Of a stretch of 46,977 nucleotides of DNA, positions 11,569-21,217 are shown one piece after another (positions within the stretch are counted from its first letter, which is position 1; the number at the start of each line of letters is the position of its first letter). This stretch comes from Actinomycetota bacterium (GTDB taxonomy: Bacteria > Actinomycetota > Acidimicrobiia > Acidimicrobiales > AC-14). A program made the translations under genes and the position numbers. The notes under the pieces are model-generated. The model was given only the letters and a program-made list of their open reading frames with translations, searched no databases and was not told the DNA's origin. The stretch lies in NCBI GenBank assembly GCA_005888325.1, contig VAWU01000008.1, positions 1 through 46,977 of the forward strand, read 5' to 3'.

Positions 11569-13986
11569 TCACGCGCCGGCCGTCACCTCGAAGAGGTCCC
11601 ATGTCCCCGGGAACGGGGTCGCGCCGGCGGACGTGGCGATGGTGCCCACAGCCAGCCCCGAGCCGGCGTTGGTGAGCCAGGCCGTCGGGATCGACGTGCC
11701 GGTGCCCAGGTCGACGCGTGGGCCGGTGATGCCGCCGCTGGTGAGGGCGTAGCTCGGTTGGACGGCTCCCGTCGCGGGGTCGACGGTGAGGTACAGGTCG
11801 ATGGCGTCGGGGCCGGGGAGGGTCGTGGCGCCCTCGGCGACGAGGGTGGGGGTGCCGCCCACCTCGGCCCCGCATTGGACGCTGCCACCGTCGCGCGCCC
11901 CGACCACGAGCTTCAGGTAGTTGTCCTGATCGCCCGTCCCGATGAACACGCCCATCGAGTCGCGGCCCGCGGGCGTGATGCCCGAGAAGGGTGCGTCGAG
12001 GCGCGTGTGCACGGTGAACACGCCGGTCGACGCGGGGTCGGCCCGGATACCGAACTGGAAGGCGTACTGCTGGGTGTTGGTGGCGCCCTTGGCGTCGCCC
12101 GCGGGGACCTGGTCGACGGTCATCACGCCCGCGGATCCACCTGCGGTCATGTGCGTCGGGTCGAAGAGCGTGCTGTAGTTCGCCTGCCCGTTCGTCATGA
12201 GACCGGTCCAACCCAGGTTGAGCAGTCCTCCCGGGCTCGGGCTGCCGCTGTCCCACGTGTAGGAGACGGGGATCGAGGTGGCGCGCCCGTTCTGGGCGTC
12301 GATGGCGAAGGGATCGGACGTGTCGGGCAGGCCGTCGTTGTCGTCGTCGGGGTCGTTGCGATCCGAGACGGAGTCGTGGTCCCAGTCGTGGGGGGTGTCG
12401 GCAGCCGAGCAGGGGTTGGTGCCGTTGTCGATCTCGTCCGCGTTCTTGTAGCCGTCGTGGTCCTCGTCCAGGGTGGTGGAATACGCGCCGGTGCAGGGCG
12501 GCGGCACCAGGCCGCCGTAGTCGTTCGGCTCGAAGACCACGATGGTCCCTGCGGGCCCCGAGACGTTGAAGTCGGCCATCCAGATGGTGCCGGGGAACGG
12601 CTCGAGGTCGCCCTGGGCCACGACGTCGAGCGGGTCCACTCCGGCGTTCGCGAAGAGGGACGAGACGGCCACGACGCGGTCGCCGGTGGGATTGAGCCGG
12701 ACGCGGTACACGGTGCCGGAAAAGTTCGCCACGATGAGGTCACCGGTCATCGCGCCCGCGAAGTTGGACGCGCGGTATTGCGTGAGGCCGTTGGCGGAGG
12801 AGGGCAGGGTTGCGATCGAGCCGTTCACGCCCGGCCCGCGTTCGTCGCACTCGATCGGGTTGGCGACGAGGACGGGGGACTGCGGATGGGCGCCGTTGAA
12901 CGTGTTGGCGCGGTTGCCCCGCGTGGGGTTGGGATGACCCCCGTAGTAGCCGGGTCCGGTGACGAGGTGCAGGGAGTCGTGCTCGGTCACGCCGGGCTCG
13001 TTCTCGCCGTTCGTGCACGTGCCCCCCGGGCCCTCGTTGATCGGCACGTCACCCCAGCCGGCGTTGGAGCCGTTGTCGATGGTGTAGAGCTTGCGCGCGG
13101 GCGTGAGCAGGAGGTCGTAGGGGTTCCGAAACCCCGGCGCGTAGACCTGCACCGGGCTGTTCGCGACGATGCGGGCCTGGTGCCTGCCGTGGTCGCCACC
13201 GAAGGGGCCCTGCAAGTTGGGGTACTTGTCGTCGGCGAGGGTCGGGAGGTCGTAGGTCGTGTTGCCGATGGCGTTGAGGTCGATCTTGAGGATCGCGGCC
13301 GAGTAAGCGTACTCGGCCAGGAAGCCGAAGTTGTTGGATTTGGCGCCCATGTTCGTGTTACCGCCCTGGGCGACGTACAGCATGTTCGTCACCGTGTCCA
13401 GCGCCACGCCGTTGGCGGCGTGGTTCTCCTCGGAGCGGGGCAGCCCGCGCACCAGGTCGAGGCGCTGCCACTTCCCCGCGCTCTTGGTCAGCTTGGACAC
13501 CATCGAGGAGTTGGTGTCCAAGCCCGTCTTGATGTTGAACGGACCACCGCCGATGCGCGGGTCGCTCGACGTGACGTAGATGACGGGGCTCGAAGCAGTG
13601 CCGGCCACCAGCACGATCCCGATGCGCTCGGTCGCGGTCACCACATAGTCGTTCGGGCCCTTGCGGGACACGGTGTAGGCGGCGAGTCCGCCGTTGTACT
13701 GCGCGACGTACAGCCGCCCGTCCGGACCGAACTGCAGCGACGTGGGGTTCTGCGCCTTCGTGCCCGCGAGGGTGCTCTTGCCGAACCCGATGGGGTCGGA
13801 GCTGCTCGCCGCGGCCCGCGCACGCGCAAGCGGCCCCCGCGGCCCCAGTCCCGCGACCACCAGCGCGACAACGAGCAAGAGCACAACCGAATCGTGGCGA
13901 AACGTGTGCTCGTGTACACCCTGTACCGAGATGCCACCATCCATGGCCCAGCTCCAAGGAACGCCCGCTTCACCCCGCGCGGTCAT
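11569..13986 (-). CDS. Secreted glucose/sorbosone dehydrogenase-like propeller with thrombospondin type 3 repeats
   Basis: This is an 805-residue exported protein. An N-terminal hydrophobic segment (VVLLLVVALVVAGLG, about residues 34-48) and an Ala-rich cleavage region form the signal peptide. Residues about 65-500 resemble the PQQ-dependent sugar dehydrogenase propeller, for example GPDGRLYVAQYNGGL, VYAPGFRNPYDLLLT and NGSNAGWGD. Next comes an Asp-rich stretch (LDEDHDGYKNADEIDNGTN and DPDDDNDGLPDTSDP) typical of calcium-binding type 3 repeats. The last 250 residues form a beta-rich domain with GVFIGTGDQDNYLKLVVG, like a laminin-G/concanavalin fold. Oxidation of a sugar or a surface-binding role is inferred. 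ATG 13986 is used; ATG 13944 is possible. Confidence 0.75.
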   Translation of the reverse strand: MTARGEAGVPWSWAMDGGISVQGVHEHTFRHDSVVLLLVVALVVAGLGPRGPLARARAAASSSDPIGFGKSTLAGTKAQNPTSLQFGPDGRLYVAQYNGGLAAYTVSRKGPNDYVVTATERIGIVLVAGTASSPVIYVTSSDPRIGGGPFNIKTGLDTNSSMVSKLTKSAGKWQRLDLVRGLPRSEENHAANGVALDTVTNMLYVAQGGNTNMGAKSNNFGFLAEYAYSAAILKIDLNAIGNTTYDLPTLADDKYPNLQGPFGGDHGRHQARIVANSPVQVYAPGFRNPYDLLLTPARKLYTIDNGSNAGWGDVPINEGPGGTCTNGENEPGVTEHDSLHLVTGPGYYGGHPNPTRGNRANTFNGAHPQSPVLVANPIECDERGPGVNGSIATLPSSANGLTQYRASNFAGAMTGDLIVANFSGTVYRVRLNPTGDRVVAVSSLFANAGVDPLDVVAQGDLEPFPGTIWMADFNVSGPAGTIVVFEPNDYGGLVPPPCTGAYSTTLDEDHDGYKNADEIDNGTNPCSAADTPHDWDHDSVSDRNDPDDDNDGLPDTSDPFAIDAQNGRATSIPVSYTWDSGSPSPGGLLNLGWTGLMTNGQANYSTLFDPTHMTAGGSAGVMTVDQVPAGDAKGATNTQQYAFQFGIRADPASTGVFTVHTRLDAPFSGITPAGRDSMGVFIGTGDQDNYLKLVVGARDGGSVQCGAEVGGTPTLVAEGATTLPGPDAIDLYLTVDPATGAVQPSYALTSGGITGPRVDLGTGTSIPTAWLTNAGSGLAVGTIATSAGATPFPGTWDLFEVTAGA

Positions 13987-14142
13987 TCAATGCGCGACGC
14001 GTGCACCTGTAAAGGCGCGCGGGCCGAAATCGGTGAAATTGCTGCCACCCACTCGCCATCGCGACGCAGCCGAGCAAAGTGCTCGCGGTAAAGACTACGC
14101 ACGGGTTCGACCGGCAACGAGTGGGCGGCGCGCGCGAAGCGC

Positions 14143-14809
14143 CTAGCCCGAGGCAAGCGCGCGCAGCTCTACCACGCCGAGCTCCACCACCTGGTCGGCC
14201 AGCGAAAGCAGCCTCTGGTCGTGCGTCGCAACGACGACGACCCGCTCACCCCGAGCCAGTTGACGGAGCAGAGCGAGGATTTCCTCCACCTGGAGGTTGT
14301 CGAGGTGGGCAGTCGGCTCGTCGGCCAGCAGGAGCGGCGGGTCGAGCGCGAGGGCGCGCGCTAGTGCGACTCGTTGCTGCTGTCCGCCGGAGAGCTGACC
14401 AGGACGGTGGTGCGCCCTTCCCGCCAGGTCGACCTGATCGAGGAGAGCCCGCGCGCGCGCAACCGCGGCACGGCGACTCATGCGACACCATCACGTTCTC
14501 GAGCGCGCTCAGGCTGGGGACGAGGTTGAAGGCCTGGAACACGATGCCGACCGTCCGCCGTCGGTACTCGACGAGCGCCCGTCCCTCGAGGGCTGTGACG
14601 TCGACGTCGCCGAAGCGAATCCGTCCGTGCTGCGGCGTGAGGATCCCACCGAGTGAGGACAGCAGCGATGTCTTCCCGCAACCACTCGGCCCCAGGAGGA
14701 TCGTGAGTGAGCCGGCGCAGGCCTGCAGATCGAGCCGGTCGAGCGGTCGGACCGCGTGCCCGGCGGCCGTGTACTCGATGGTGAGCTGGCGGATATCGAG
14801 GTCGGGCAT
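14143..14809 (-). pseudogene. ABC transporter ATPase (LolD/MacB type), split by a frameshift
   Basis: Two minus-strand frames together make one ABC ATPase. Frame one starts at ATG 14809 and contains Walker A GPSGCGKTS and the Q-loop VGIVFQAFNLVPSLSALENV; after ENVMVS it turns into non-family sequence. The second frame begins near 14481 (MSRRAAVARARALLDQVDL). It carries signature [15 protein letters not shown], Walker B LLLADEPT, the D-loop and the H-loop VVATHD, stopping at 14143. The join at about 14470-14490 also seems to lack a few residues, consistent with a small deletion. If the shift is a sequencing error, this is the motor for the FtsX-type permease encoded just upstream. If real, the exporter is dead or powered in trans. 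Confidence 0.8.
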
Positions 14810-14833
14810 GGTGTCGGCTCCTCCCGTGGAGCG

Positions 14834-15883
14834 TCAGGCGCTCCCGAACGCAAGCGCGGGGTCGATGGTGACGGCTCGTCGCAAGCCGAACCCACTGGCG
14901 ACGACGCCCACGAGAACGGCAGCCACCGGGAGCAGAACGTAGGCGGACCCCGGGACGACACAGGGAAGCGGGAACTTCGGCCCCATCACGGTGGCGACGA
15001 TCGCACCGACGGCAGCCGCGGCGATCGAGATCACGACCGCCTGCACCGCCAGATCGCCGACGATGCTGAGGCTCGACGTGCCGGTCGCCTTGAACACCGC
15101 GAAGTCACGCGCCCGCTCGAGCGTCGACACGTAGATGACCGACCCGACGATCGCCGCCGCGACGATCCAAAGCAGGGATGCGACCATGCTGATCGCCGAC
15201 TTCCCGTTGCCGAGTGGTCGCAAGAGATCAGCCTTCGCCTGGGCGTTGTCGATCAGCTTGAGGCCATCGGGTGTGACGTGCGGGTGACCGTGCACCGCGA
15301 TCGCCGACACCAGGGGCATCCCCGCGAAGACGACTTCCTGCGCGTCCTCGAGCGAGACCATGACGTTCGGGACGCCGGCCACGGCGGTCCAGGCGTCGAC
15401 CCGGCCGACCACCTCGAAGCGCTTCCCCGACAAGATGACCTCGTCGCCGAGCCCATAGCCGAGCGCGTTGCTGACCACGATCTCTCCCCGCGCGGCCACC
15501 GGGCGGCCCTCATCCACCCCCGGCGTCCTGAGGCCACGCCCGGTCGCACCGAAGATGTTCACCTCTTTGGGAGACTTGCGCCCCACGCTCTTGCGCCCGA
15601 ACACCATGGGTGTGGCATCGCGGACACCGTCCACGGCGAGCATGCCGTCGAGCGCGGCCGCTTGAAACGGCATCTGGCCGAGGAACGGGCCCGCCGCACC
15701 GTTCTGCACGGCCCACGTGTCGGCGTGGAGACCGTCGAGGAGTCGCTGAGCCTCGACGTCGAAGCCATTCGACAGCCCGGTGAGCACCAGCGTGATGGCG
15801 AACACGAGGGAAGTGCCGAAGACGGCGAACACGATTCGCCGCCGCCGCCACTGCAGGTCGCGGAAAGCCGAGCGCACCATCAT
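14834..15883 (-). CDS. FtsX-type ABC transporter permease
   Basis: This is a 349-residue membrane protein of the MacB/FtsX/LolC class. The first hydrophobic segment is VFAVFGTSLVFAITLVLTGL (about residues 16-35). A roughly 200-residue extracytoplasmic domain follows. Three more segments come in the last third, for example ISMVASLLWIVAAAIVGSVI and YVLLPVAAVLVGVVASGF. The coupling sequence ERARDFAVFKATG between helices 2 and 3 is typical. ATG 15883 overlaps the upstream regulator gene's stop by four bases, so translation is coupled. Such permeases usually move lipids or hydrophobic products. Its operon with an acyl-AMP ligase and ACP suggests it handles the acyl product. Confidence 0.85.
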   Translation of the reverse strand: MMVRSAFRDLQWRRRRIVFAVFGTSLVFAITLVLTGLSNGFDVEAQRLLDGLHADTWAVQNGAAGPFLGQMPFQAAALDGMLAVDGVRDATPMVFGRKSVGRKSPKEVNIFGATGRGLRTPGVDEGRPVAARGEIVVSNALGYGLGDEVILSGKRFEVVGRVDAWTAVAGVPNVMVSLEDAQEVVFAGMPLVSAIAVHGHPHVTPDGLKLIDNAQAKADLLRPLGNGKSAISMVASLLWIVAAAIVGSVIYVSTLERARDFAVFKATGTSSLSIVGDLAVQAVVISIAAAAVGAIVATVMGPKFPLPCVVPGSAYVLLPVAAVLVGVVASGFGLRRAVTIDPALAFGSA

Positions 15884-18800
15884 CGGAGCCGATCTCGGAG
15901 CGCGCCGAGGCCCAGCTGCAACCCACCCAGATCGAGCTCGTCGGCGGCGACGGCCGCGGCATCGAGCAGGTCCAAGGCGCGCGTGCGATCGAGCCGTCGA
16001 CCTCGAGCCGCGAGCGCGCGGGCATAAGAGAACTGCGTTCGCGCCAGTAGGGGCGCCGAACCGGCAGCTTCTTCGAGCGCGACCGCCGCCTCGAAATGAC
16101 GCTCGGCGTCGTCCCATCGACCGGTGTTGGCAGCCGCGACGCCAAGGAACCGGTCTGCGGCACCCAGGCACGCCGCGCCCCACCCCACCACCAGGAGCTG
16201 GCCCGAATGCGACAGGAGAACTTCGTACGCGCGGGCGCTGTGTTCGGCGTCACCGACCTCGGCACCGGTCTCCACCAGCAGGGCGAGCGAGGACGCCCGA
16301 GTCACGTAAGGGACCTTGGTGCCGTCGTAGACGGCCAGTGCCTCGAGCTCCTCGCGAGCCTCGTCGACGGCACCGAGCTCGGCCTGGGTCAAAGCCAGAG
16401 CAGCACGGAACCCGACCAGCCGCGGCGCGGTCTGGACCGCTTCCCGCAGCACGTCCTTGATCTCGGCCAACCGGCCCTGGTCGCGTCGAAGCAGGAAGAG
16501 TTGCGCGGCAAAGGTGTTGTGGAAGTTGATCTCATCGGGTGCTCTCTGCAACATCTCGGCGGCGAACACCTCGGCATCGCCGAAGCGACCGTCCAGCGTG
16601 GCCCGCAGCGATCGCCACATCGCGATCGTGGCCAGATCGAGCCACTCACCGTTCAGTCCGCTCCCACTGCAGAGGCGGGAGAAGGCTTCGACATCGTCGT
16701 CGAACCGTGCGACCTCTCCGGTCTGGAGATGGACGACCGCGTCGTGCCGCAACAGCACCTTCTCGGCCGCGGCCCGGTTTCGCACGGGAAGATGCGAGAG
16801 CAGAGCGGCCAGCTCTTCGATGTGCCGGCGCTGCCTGCGCACGTCGTGTGAGCCCTGCAACACGACACAACGATCCATCAGCGCCCGCGCGACGGCAGTG
16901 GTGTCCCCCGTCAGCCGGGCCGTGTCGACCGCCTGCTGGGCGATCGGGTCGGCCGCGGGTCCTTGTCCCTCGTTCATGGCCCGATAGAGCGCGAGCTGTC
17001 CGAGCAACGCGGCTCGAAGACGCAAGTCGGAGTCCGCGACCGCACCGAGTGCCTCGTCGAGGAGTTGACCGGCCAGCGGATCCTCGACACCGGCCTGCGG
17101 AAGGGCGGCGCGCCACAACGCGGCCTTGGCCACGAGCTTCGCACACCCCGAGAACCGGGCCTCGTCGGCACCTTGTGCGGCGACCGACTTGGATCGGGTG
17201 ACGTCACCCGCCAGATGAAGAGCCTCCGCGAGCATCACGAGGAGTCGCGCGCGGGTGGCCGGGTCCGCCTGCTCCGCCAGCGCGAACGCCTTCAACCCGC
17301 GCTCCAGATGAACGATCGCAGCCTCGGACGCCAGTTTCTCGAGGGCGTCGAGCGCGGCCAGTTCCGCGAACAGAACGCCGCGCGTCGCGCTACCGGCCGG
17401 CGCGCCCGCGCAGTAGTGGTACGCCAACCGGCCCGCCAGGTCCGCCGCGCCCGGCTGCGCCTCGATGGCCTCGCCGATCTGCCGGTGCAGCCGGGCGCGG
17501 CGCGTCGCCGAGAGCGCGTCGAGCAGGGCTTGGCGCACGAGCGTGTGGTTGAACCCGAATCGCCCGGGCGGTCCGTCCAACTCGACGATCAGGCGGGCTG
17601 CACACGACTCCTCCAGCACGTCGAGCAGGGCCATCGGGTCTTCGGCCGCCGCGGGCGCCAGCTCCAATGTCCGGAGATCGAACTCGTGCCCGATGACGGC
17701 CGCGACCTTGAGCGCGCGGTTGGCGGCCTCGCTCAGCCTCGACAGCCGCCGGGCGATGACCTCCCGCAGACTGTCGGGCATGCCGTACTCGCCCAGCGGC
17801 AGCTCGGGCCTCCACCGTCCTTCCCGCGGCGAGACCGCTCCGATCTCGGTGAGGTGGTGCAGCAACTGGCCGACGAAGAACGGGTTGCCTGCGGTCTCGT
17901 GCTGCAGGACCGTTGCGAACTCCAGCCCGCGTTCGTCGAGCGGCCCGCCGCCGCTCGCGACCTCGAGGAAGGTGGCGACGTCGGTTGGGTGCAGACCACT
18001 GAGCTCGACGCGGTCGACGTGCCGCTCGCGATGGAGATCGGCGAGCAACTCTGTGAGCGGATGCGACGTGCCGAGATCCGTATGGCGATACGTGCCGACC
18101 ACGAGAAGGGCGGCATCGCGAGGGTCGCGTGCGAGATGGCGCAGGAGCTTGAGCGCGCTACGTGGAGCCCAGTGCAGGTCGTCGAGCACCAGCAGCACGG
18201 GGGCCGTTCGCGACGCGGTGGTCAGGAGCAGGCTCACGGCCTCGAACAGCCGCAGGCGGTCGCCGTGGGGGTCAACCGCTGACGTCGGCGCCGGGTCGCC
18301 GCCGATACCGGGCACGAGCCGCGCCAGGTCATGGGCGCGACAGCCGAGTTGGCCGACGATCTCATCGGTAGGGAAGTGCGCGAAGAAATGCTCGAGCGCC
18401 TCGACGAAGCTCTGGTACCCGACCTCGAGGTCCTCGTCGGAACGCCCCCACAGGACCGTGCCGCCATCGTCGTGGACCTTCCTTGCCAGCTCAGCGGTCA
18501 GACAGGTCTTGCCGATGCCGGGTTCGCCGCCGATGAAGACGAGCCGCCGCTCGCCGGCCTTCGCCCGCTCCCAGGCCAGGGCCAACCGCTCCGCCTCGGC
18601 CTCGCGGCCCACGAGCGTCTCCCGCGCCACGGGTGACACGGCCGGCGGCAACGGCAGCGGGACCACATCGCCGTCCGCCCAGTCGACCTCGCGGACGAAC
18701 ACGGGCTCGTCGAAGCCCTTCAGGCTACGGGAGCCCACGCTGACGATGCGGTGCTTGGTCCACGTGCGTATCAACGCGGCGACCACCTCGGTCAGGAGAA

Positions 18801-19242
18801 TCTGACCGTGCTCGGCCGTGGCGCAGAGACGAGCCGCCTCGACGACCGGCTGGCCGTACCAGTCGTCGTTCTCGACGGTCGCCTCCCCCGCGCTCAGCCC
18901 GACCCGCACCTCGGGGCTGCAGGGCTCCTCGCGACGCAGGCGTGCGACGGCGCGCTGAATCGCGACCGCACACTCCACCGCGTCGAGCGCACTCCGGAAG
19001 ACGACCATCAGGCCGTCACCGGTCGTCTTGATCTCCTCGCCTCGGCATCGATGGATCGCTTGACGCAAGGCGCCAAAATGGGTTCGGCGAATGGTGTCGC
19101 TCCGATCCGCGCCGTCGTGGTTCAAGATCGCGGTCGAATCGACCAGATCGGTGAAGAGCACCGACACGGTGGCAGTTCCTGCTCCGAGATTCACGGTGCG
19201 GTCACTCCTCCGCGCGTCGACGTCGGCGTGCGACAGGGCCAT
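15880..19242 (-). CDS. Cyclase-AAA-TPR regulator (class III cyclase domain plus predicted ATPase)
   Basis: This is a 1120-residue multidomain signalling protein. Residues about 22-185 are a class III cyclase domain with metal aspartates in FTDLVDST (D32) and KTTGDG (D76) and the adenine-specifying lysine K72. The catalytic Asn position reads VVEAARL, so Asn is absent, as in many family relatives. Residues about 210-520 are a STAND/AAA ATPase with Walker A GGEPGIGKT (238-246) and Walker B VLLVLDDLHWAP. The rest is helical, TPR-like. GGAGGG precedes ATG 19242, which starts one base after the ACP stop. Its position inside a biosynthetic operon suggests it senses a ligand and controls or times the pathway; that is inference. 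Confidence 0.85.
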   Translation of the reverse strand: MALSHADVDARRSDRTVNLGAGTATVSVLFTDLVDSTAILNHDGADRSDTIRRTHFGALRQAIHRCRGEEIKTTGDGLMVVFRSALDAVECAVAIQRAVARLRREEPCSPEVRVGLSAGEATVENDDWYGQPVVEAARLCATAEHGQILLTEVVAALIRTWTKHRIVSVGSRSLKGFDEPVFVREVDWADGDVVPLPLPPAVSPVARETLVGREAEAERLALAWERAKAGERRLVFIGGEPGIGKTCLTAELARKVHDDGGTVLWGRSDEDLEVGYQSFVEALEHFFAHFPTDEIVGQLGCRAHDLARLVPGIGGDPAPTSAVDPHGDRLRLFEAVSLLLTTASRTAPVLLVLDDLHWAPRSALKLLRHLARDPRDAALLVVGTYRHTDLGTSHPLTELLADLHRERHVDRVELSGLHPTDVATFLEVASGGGPLDERGLEFATVLQHETAGNPFFVGQLLHHLTEIGAVSPREGRWRPELPLGEYGMPDSLREVIARRLSRLSEAANRALKVAAVIGHEFDLRTLELAPAAAEDPMALLDVLEESCAARLIVELDGPPGRFGFNHTLVRQALLDALSATRRARLHRQIGEAIEAQPGAADLAGRLAYHYCAGAPAGSATRGVLFAELAALDALEKLASEAAIVHLERGLKAFALAEQADPATRARLLVMLAEALHLAGDVTRSKSVAAQGADEARFSGCAKLVAKAALWRAALPQAGVEDPLAGQLLDEALGAVADSDLRLRAALLGQLALYRAMNEGQGPAADPIAQQAVDTARLTGDTTAVARALMDRCVVLQGSHDVRRQRRHIEELAALLSHLPVRNRAAAEKVLLRHDAVVHLQTGEVARFDDDVEAFSRLCSGSGLNGEWLDLATIAMWRSLRATLDGRFGDAEVFAAEMLQRAPDEINFHNTFAAQLFLLRRDQGRLAEIKDVLREAVQTAPRLVGFRAALALTQAELGAVDEAREELEALAVYDGTKVPYVTRASSLALLVETGAEVGDAEHSARAYEVLLSHSGQLLVVGWGAACLGAADRFLGVAAANTGRWDDAERHFEAAVALEEAAGSAPLLARTQFSYARALAARGRRLDRTRALDLLDAAAVAADELDLGGLQLGLGALRDRLR

Positions 19243-19243
19243 C

Positions 19244-19561
19244 TCAACCCTCCGGTGCGATCGTGTCCGGGCATGGGTCGAACGTGGCCGCGAAGCTGAT
19301 GAGCTCGCCGACGGTCTCGAGCCATGGCAGGACATCGGGATCGTCGACGTCGTCGATCGAGAGCCCTCGGTCGGCGAGGACCTGCTCTCGGAGCGTCATC
19401 AGAACCTCGATCAGAGCGAGCGAATCGAGGCCGACATCGGACAGTGACGCGTCGTCGGTGAGCTCGGCGACCGGAACACCGGTCCTGGTCGCGAGCTCCG
19501 CCCGCACCCGGGTGTGAACGTCTCCGGAGAGCGCGTCTTCGGAAAGCATCGTCATGGTCAT
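19244..19561 (-). CDS. Acyl carrier protein
   Basis: This 105-residue carrier protein has the phosphopantetheine attachment motif VGLDSLALIEVL, serine 47 in GLDSL. An acidic helix two surrounds it. The N-terminal 20 residues and the C-terminal tail, rich in Pro and Asp, make it longer than the roughly 80-residue fatty acid synthase ACP. This is typical of dedicated carriers in specialised pathways. Its ATG overlaps the acyl-AMP ligase stop by four bases. The ligase most likely loads it with an activated fatty acid, which the KAS III-like enzyme then uses. It needs a phosphopantetheinyl transferase, which is not encoded in this window. Confidence 0.92.
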   Translation of the reverse strand: MTMTMLSEDALSGDVHTRVRAELATRTGVPVAELTDDASLSDVGLDSLALIEVLMTLREQVLADRGLSIDDVDDPDVLPWLETVGELISFAATFDPCPDTIAPEG

Positions 19562-21204
19562 GCGAAGTCCTTTCGCCACAAGAGGCTCTCGCCTTCGGCA
19601 AGAACGGTTCGGATCGCCAACCGCCGCAGCTTTCCGCTCGGCGTCTTCAGCAGGGTGCCACGGTGGACGAACGCAACGGTCGCCGCCCCGACACCGGTCG
19701 CAACCGCGACGGCCCCACGTATCGACCGGCACACGCGGTCGAGCTCGGTCGGCTCCATGCGCGACGACGTCGCCTCGGCGACGATCGCCAAGCCGCCACC
19801 GGGGGCCTCGACCGCGGCCACACAGCCGGGTCGCACCATTCCGTCGGGAAGGGCCGTCTCGATGTCGGCGGGATAGAGGTTGCGCCCCGCGACGATGATG
19901 ACCTCGTCGCTGCGACCGATCACGAACAACTCGCCGCCGTCGACCAGACCGAGGTCGCTCGTCCGGAAGTAGCCATCGTCGGTCAGGCGCAGCTCGGCGC
20001 CAATGTACCGGTCGAGGAGAGACGGGCTGCGGAACTCGATCTGTCCGACCGCTCCCTCCGGACCCGGCACACGCACGTCGACCCCGTCGATCGGAGGCCC
20101 GGTGGAAACGAGCGTGTGCGAGTCCGGTCCGCCGAACGAGGCGCCCCCGAACGAAGCGCCGTCGAACGACATGGCGCGCCAGTGCTGCTGCGGACGGACG
20201 GCCGTCACCGCGACGGTCGCCTCCGCCATGCCGTACGCGGGACAGAACGCGCGGGGCTGAAACCCATGGGGCGCGTAGGTGTCGGTGAAACGCTTCAGGG
20301 TGTCTGCTCGCACGGACTCGGACCCGACGATGCAAACTCGCACGCGGGAGAGGTCGAGCGATCCAGCGCGCTTGGCGGTACGCACCGCGAGCTCGAGCGC
20401 GAAGTTGGGGACGACGGTGAACGTGGAACCGAACTCCGAGCACGTCCGCAGCCAGCTGTTCGGGTTGGTGACGAACTTCTCCGGCGTCATGAGCACCAGG
20501 TCGTGATGACCGAAGCGCGGTGCGCCCGCGGCGAGCGGCGTCAGGAACAGCCCGATCAGGCCCATGTCGTGCGACAGCGGCAGCCACGAGCACGACGAGT
20601 CACCGACGTCGGGCTCGATCGTGGAGATGATGGCCTCGACGTTGGCGCCGACCGCCTCCAGGGAGAGGAAGATGCCCTTGGGAGTGCCGAGGCTTCCAGA
20701 GGTGAACTGCACGAGCGCGCCGCCACCGTCGAACGGGCACGTGGGTCCACCGCTGAGCACCTCGTCATAGGTGTGCACCGGCACCGGAGGGCTCTCGATC
20801 AGCCGTGCGTGGGCGGCGTCGACCATGAGCGTCTCGGCGCCGGCCGCCGCACAGAACCGTCCGAGCTGCTCCAGGTAGGACTCGATCGAGATCCCCCGGC
20901 CCGGAAGTGGGAGCGACGCGACGGTGCAGCCGGCGCGCCAGGCGCCGATGAGGAAGGCGGCACACGGGCGGGTGTTGCTCAGCAGGGCGGCGATCGTGCT
21001 GCCGGCGCCCACCGTGTCGGTGATCCAGCGGGCAGCGTCACCCGACTGGGCCCAGAGGGTGCTGATCGACGTTGCCTCGGTGTCCGAGGCCAGGAACCGC
21101 ACGGTGCCGTGACCGCTCGCCGCGTCCTCCAACAGGTCGAGAACCGAGCGCCTCGCTGTGTCACGGGGCACGGTCATGGGTGATTCGAGGGTCAGGGTGG
21201 ACAT
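19558..21204 (-). CDS. Fatty-acyl-AMP ligase (FAAL-like adenylate-forming enzyme)
   Basis: This 548-residue adenylate-forming enzyme would activate a carboxylic acid as acyl-AMP and pass it to the ACP. Visible motifs are the P-loop TSGSLGTPKG, PLSHDMGLIG as in FAALs, AYGMAEATVAVT, and the hinge region YFRTSDLG ... IGRSDEVIIVAGRNLYP. The C-terminal catalytic lysine is in TPSGKLRR. The HDMG motif and adjacent ACP favour a FAAL over a CoA ligase. Between residues near 345 and 360 there is a short tandem duplication (GASFGGASFGG) in a loop. The start ATG 21204 has GGAGAGAG just upstream and follows the KAS III stop by 13 bases. Confidence 0.88.
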   Translation of the reverse strand: MSTLTLESPMTVPRDTARRSVLDLLEDAASGHGTVRFLASDTEATSISTLWAQSGDAARWITDTVGAGSTIAALLSNTRPCAAFLIGAWRAGCTVASLPLPGRGISIESYLEQLGRFCAAAGAETLMVDAAHARLIESPPVPVHTYDEVLSGGPTCPFDGGGALVQFTSGSLGTPKGIFLSLEAVGANVEAIISTIEPDVGDSSCSWLPLSHDMGLIGLFLTPLAAGAPRFGHHDLVLMTPEKFVTNPNSWLRTCSEFGSTFTVVPNFALELAVRTAKRAGSLDLSRVRVCIVGSESVRADTLKRFTDTYAPHGFQPRAFCPAYGMAEATVAVTAVRPQQHWRAMSFDGASFGGASFGGPDSHTLVSTGPPIDGVDVRVPGPEGAVGQIEFRSPSLLDRYIGAELRLTDDGYFRTSDLGLVDGGELFVIGRSDEVIIVAGRNLYPADIETALPDGMVRPGCVAAVEAPGGGLAIVAEATSSRMEPTELDRVCRSIRGAVAVATGVGAATVAFVHRGTLLKTPSGKLRRLAIRTVLAEGESLLWRKDFA

Positions 21205-21217
21205 GTCTCTCTCCCTT

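Noticed and set aside
11758-14091. A 777-codon plus-strand open frame.
   Set aside because: It is antisense to the secreted sugar-dehydrogenase-like gene, with Val/Gly/Arg-biased composition and no motifs.
13987-14142. Possible promoter upstream of the secreted propeller gene.
   Set aside because: No -35/-10 pair of reasonable quality and spacing could be defended by eye in this 156-base gap.
20130-20175. Near-perfect tandem repeat of about 15 bases.
   Set aside because: It encodes a short duplicated loop (GASFGG) within the acyl-AMP ligase and is in frame, so it needs no separate explanation.
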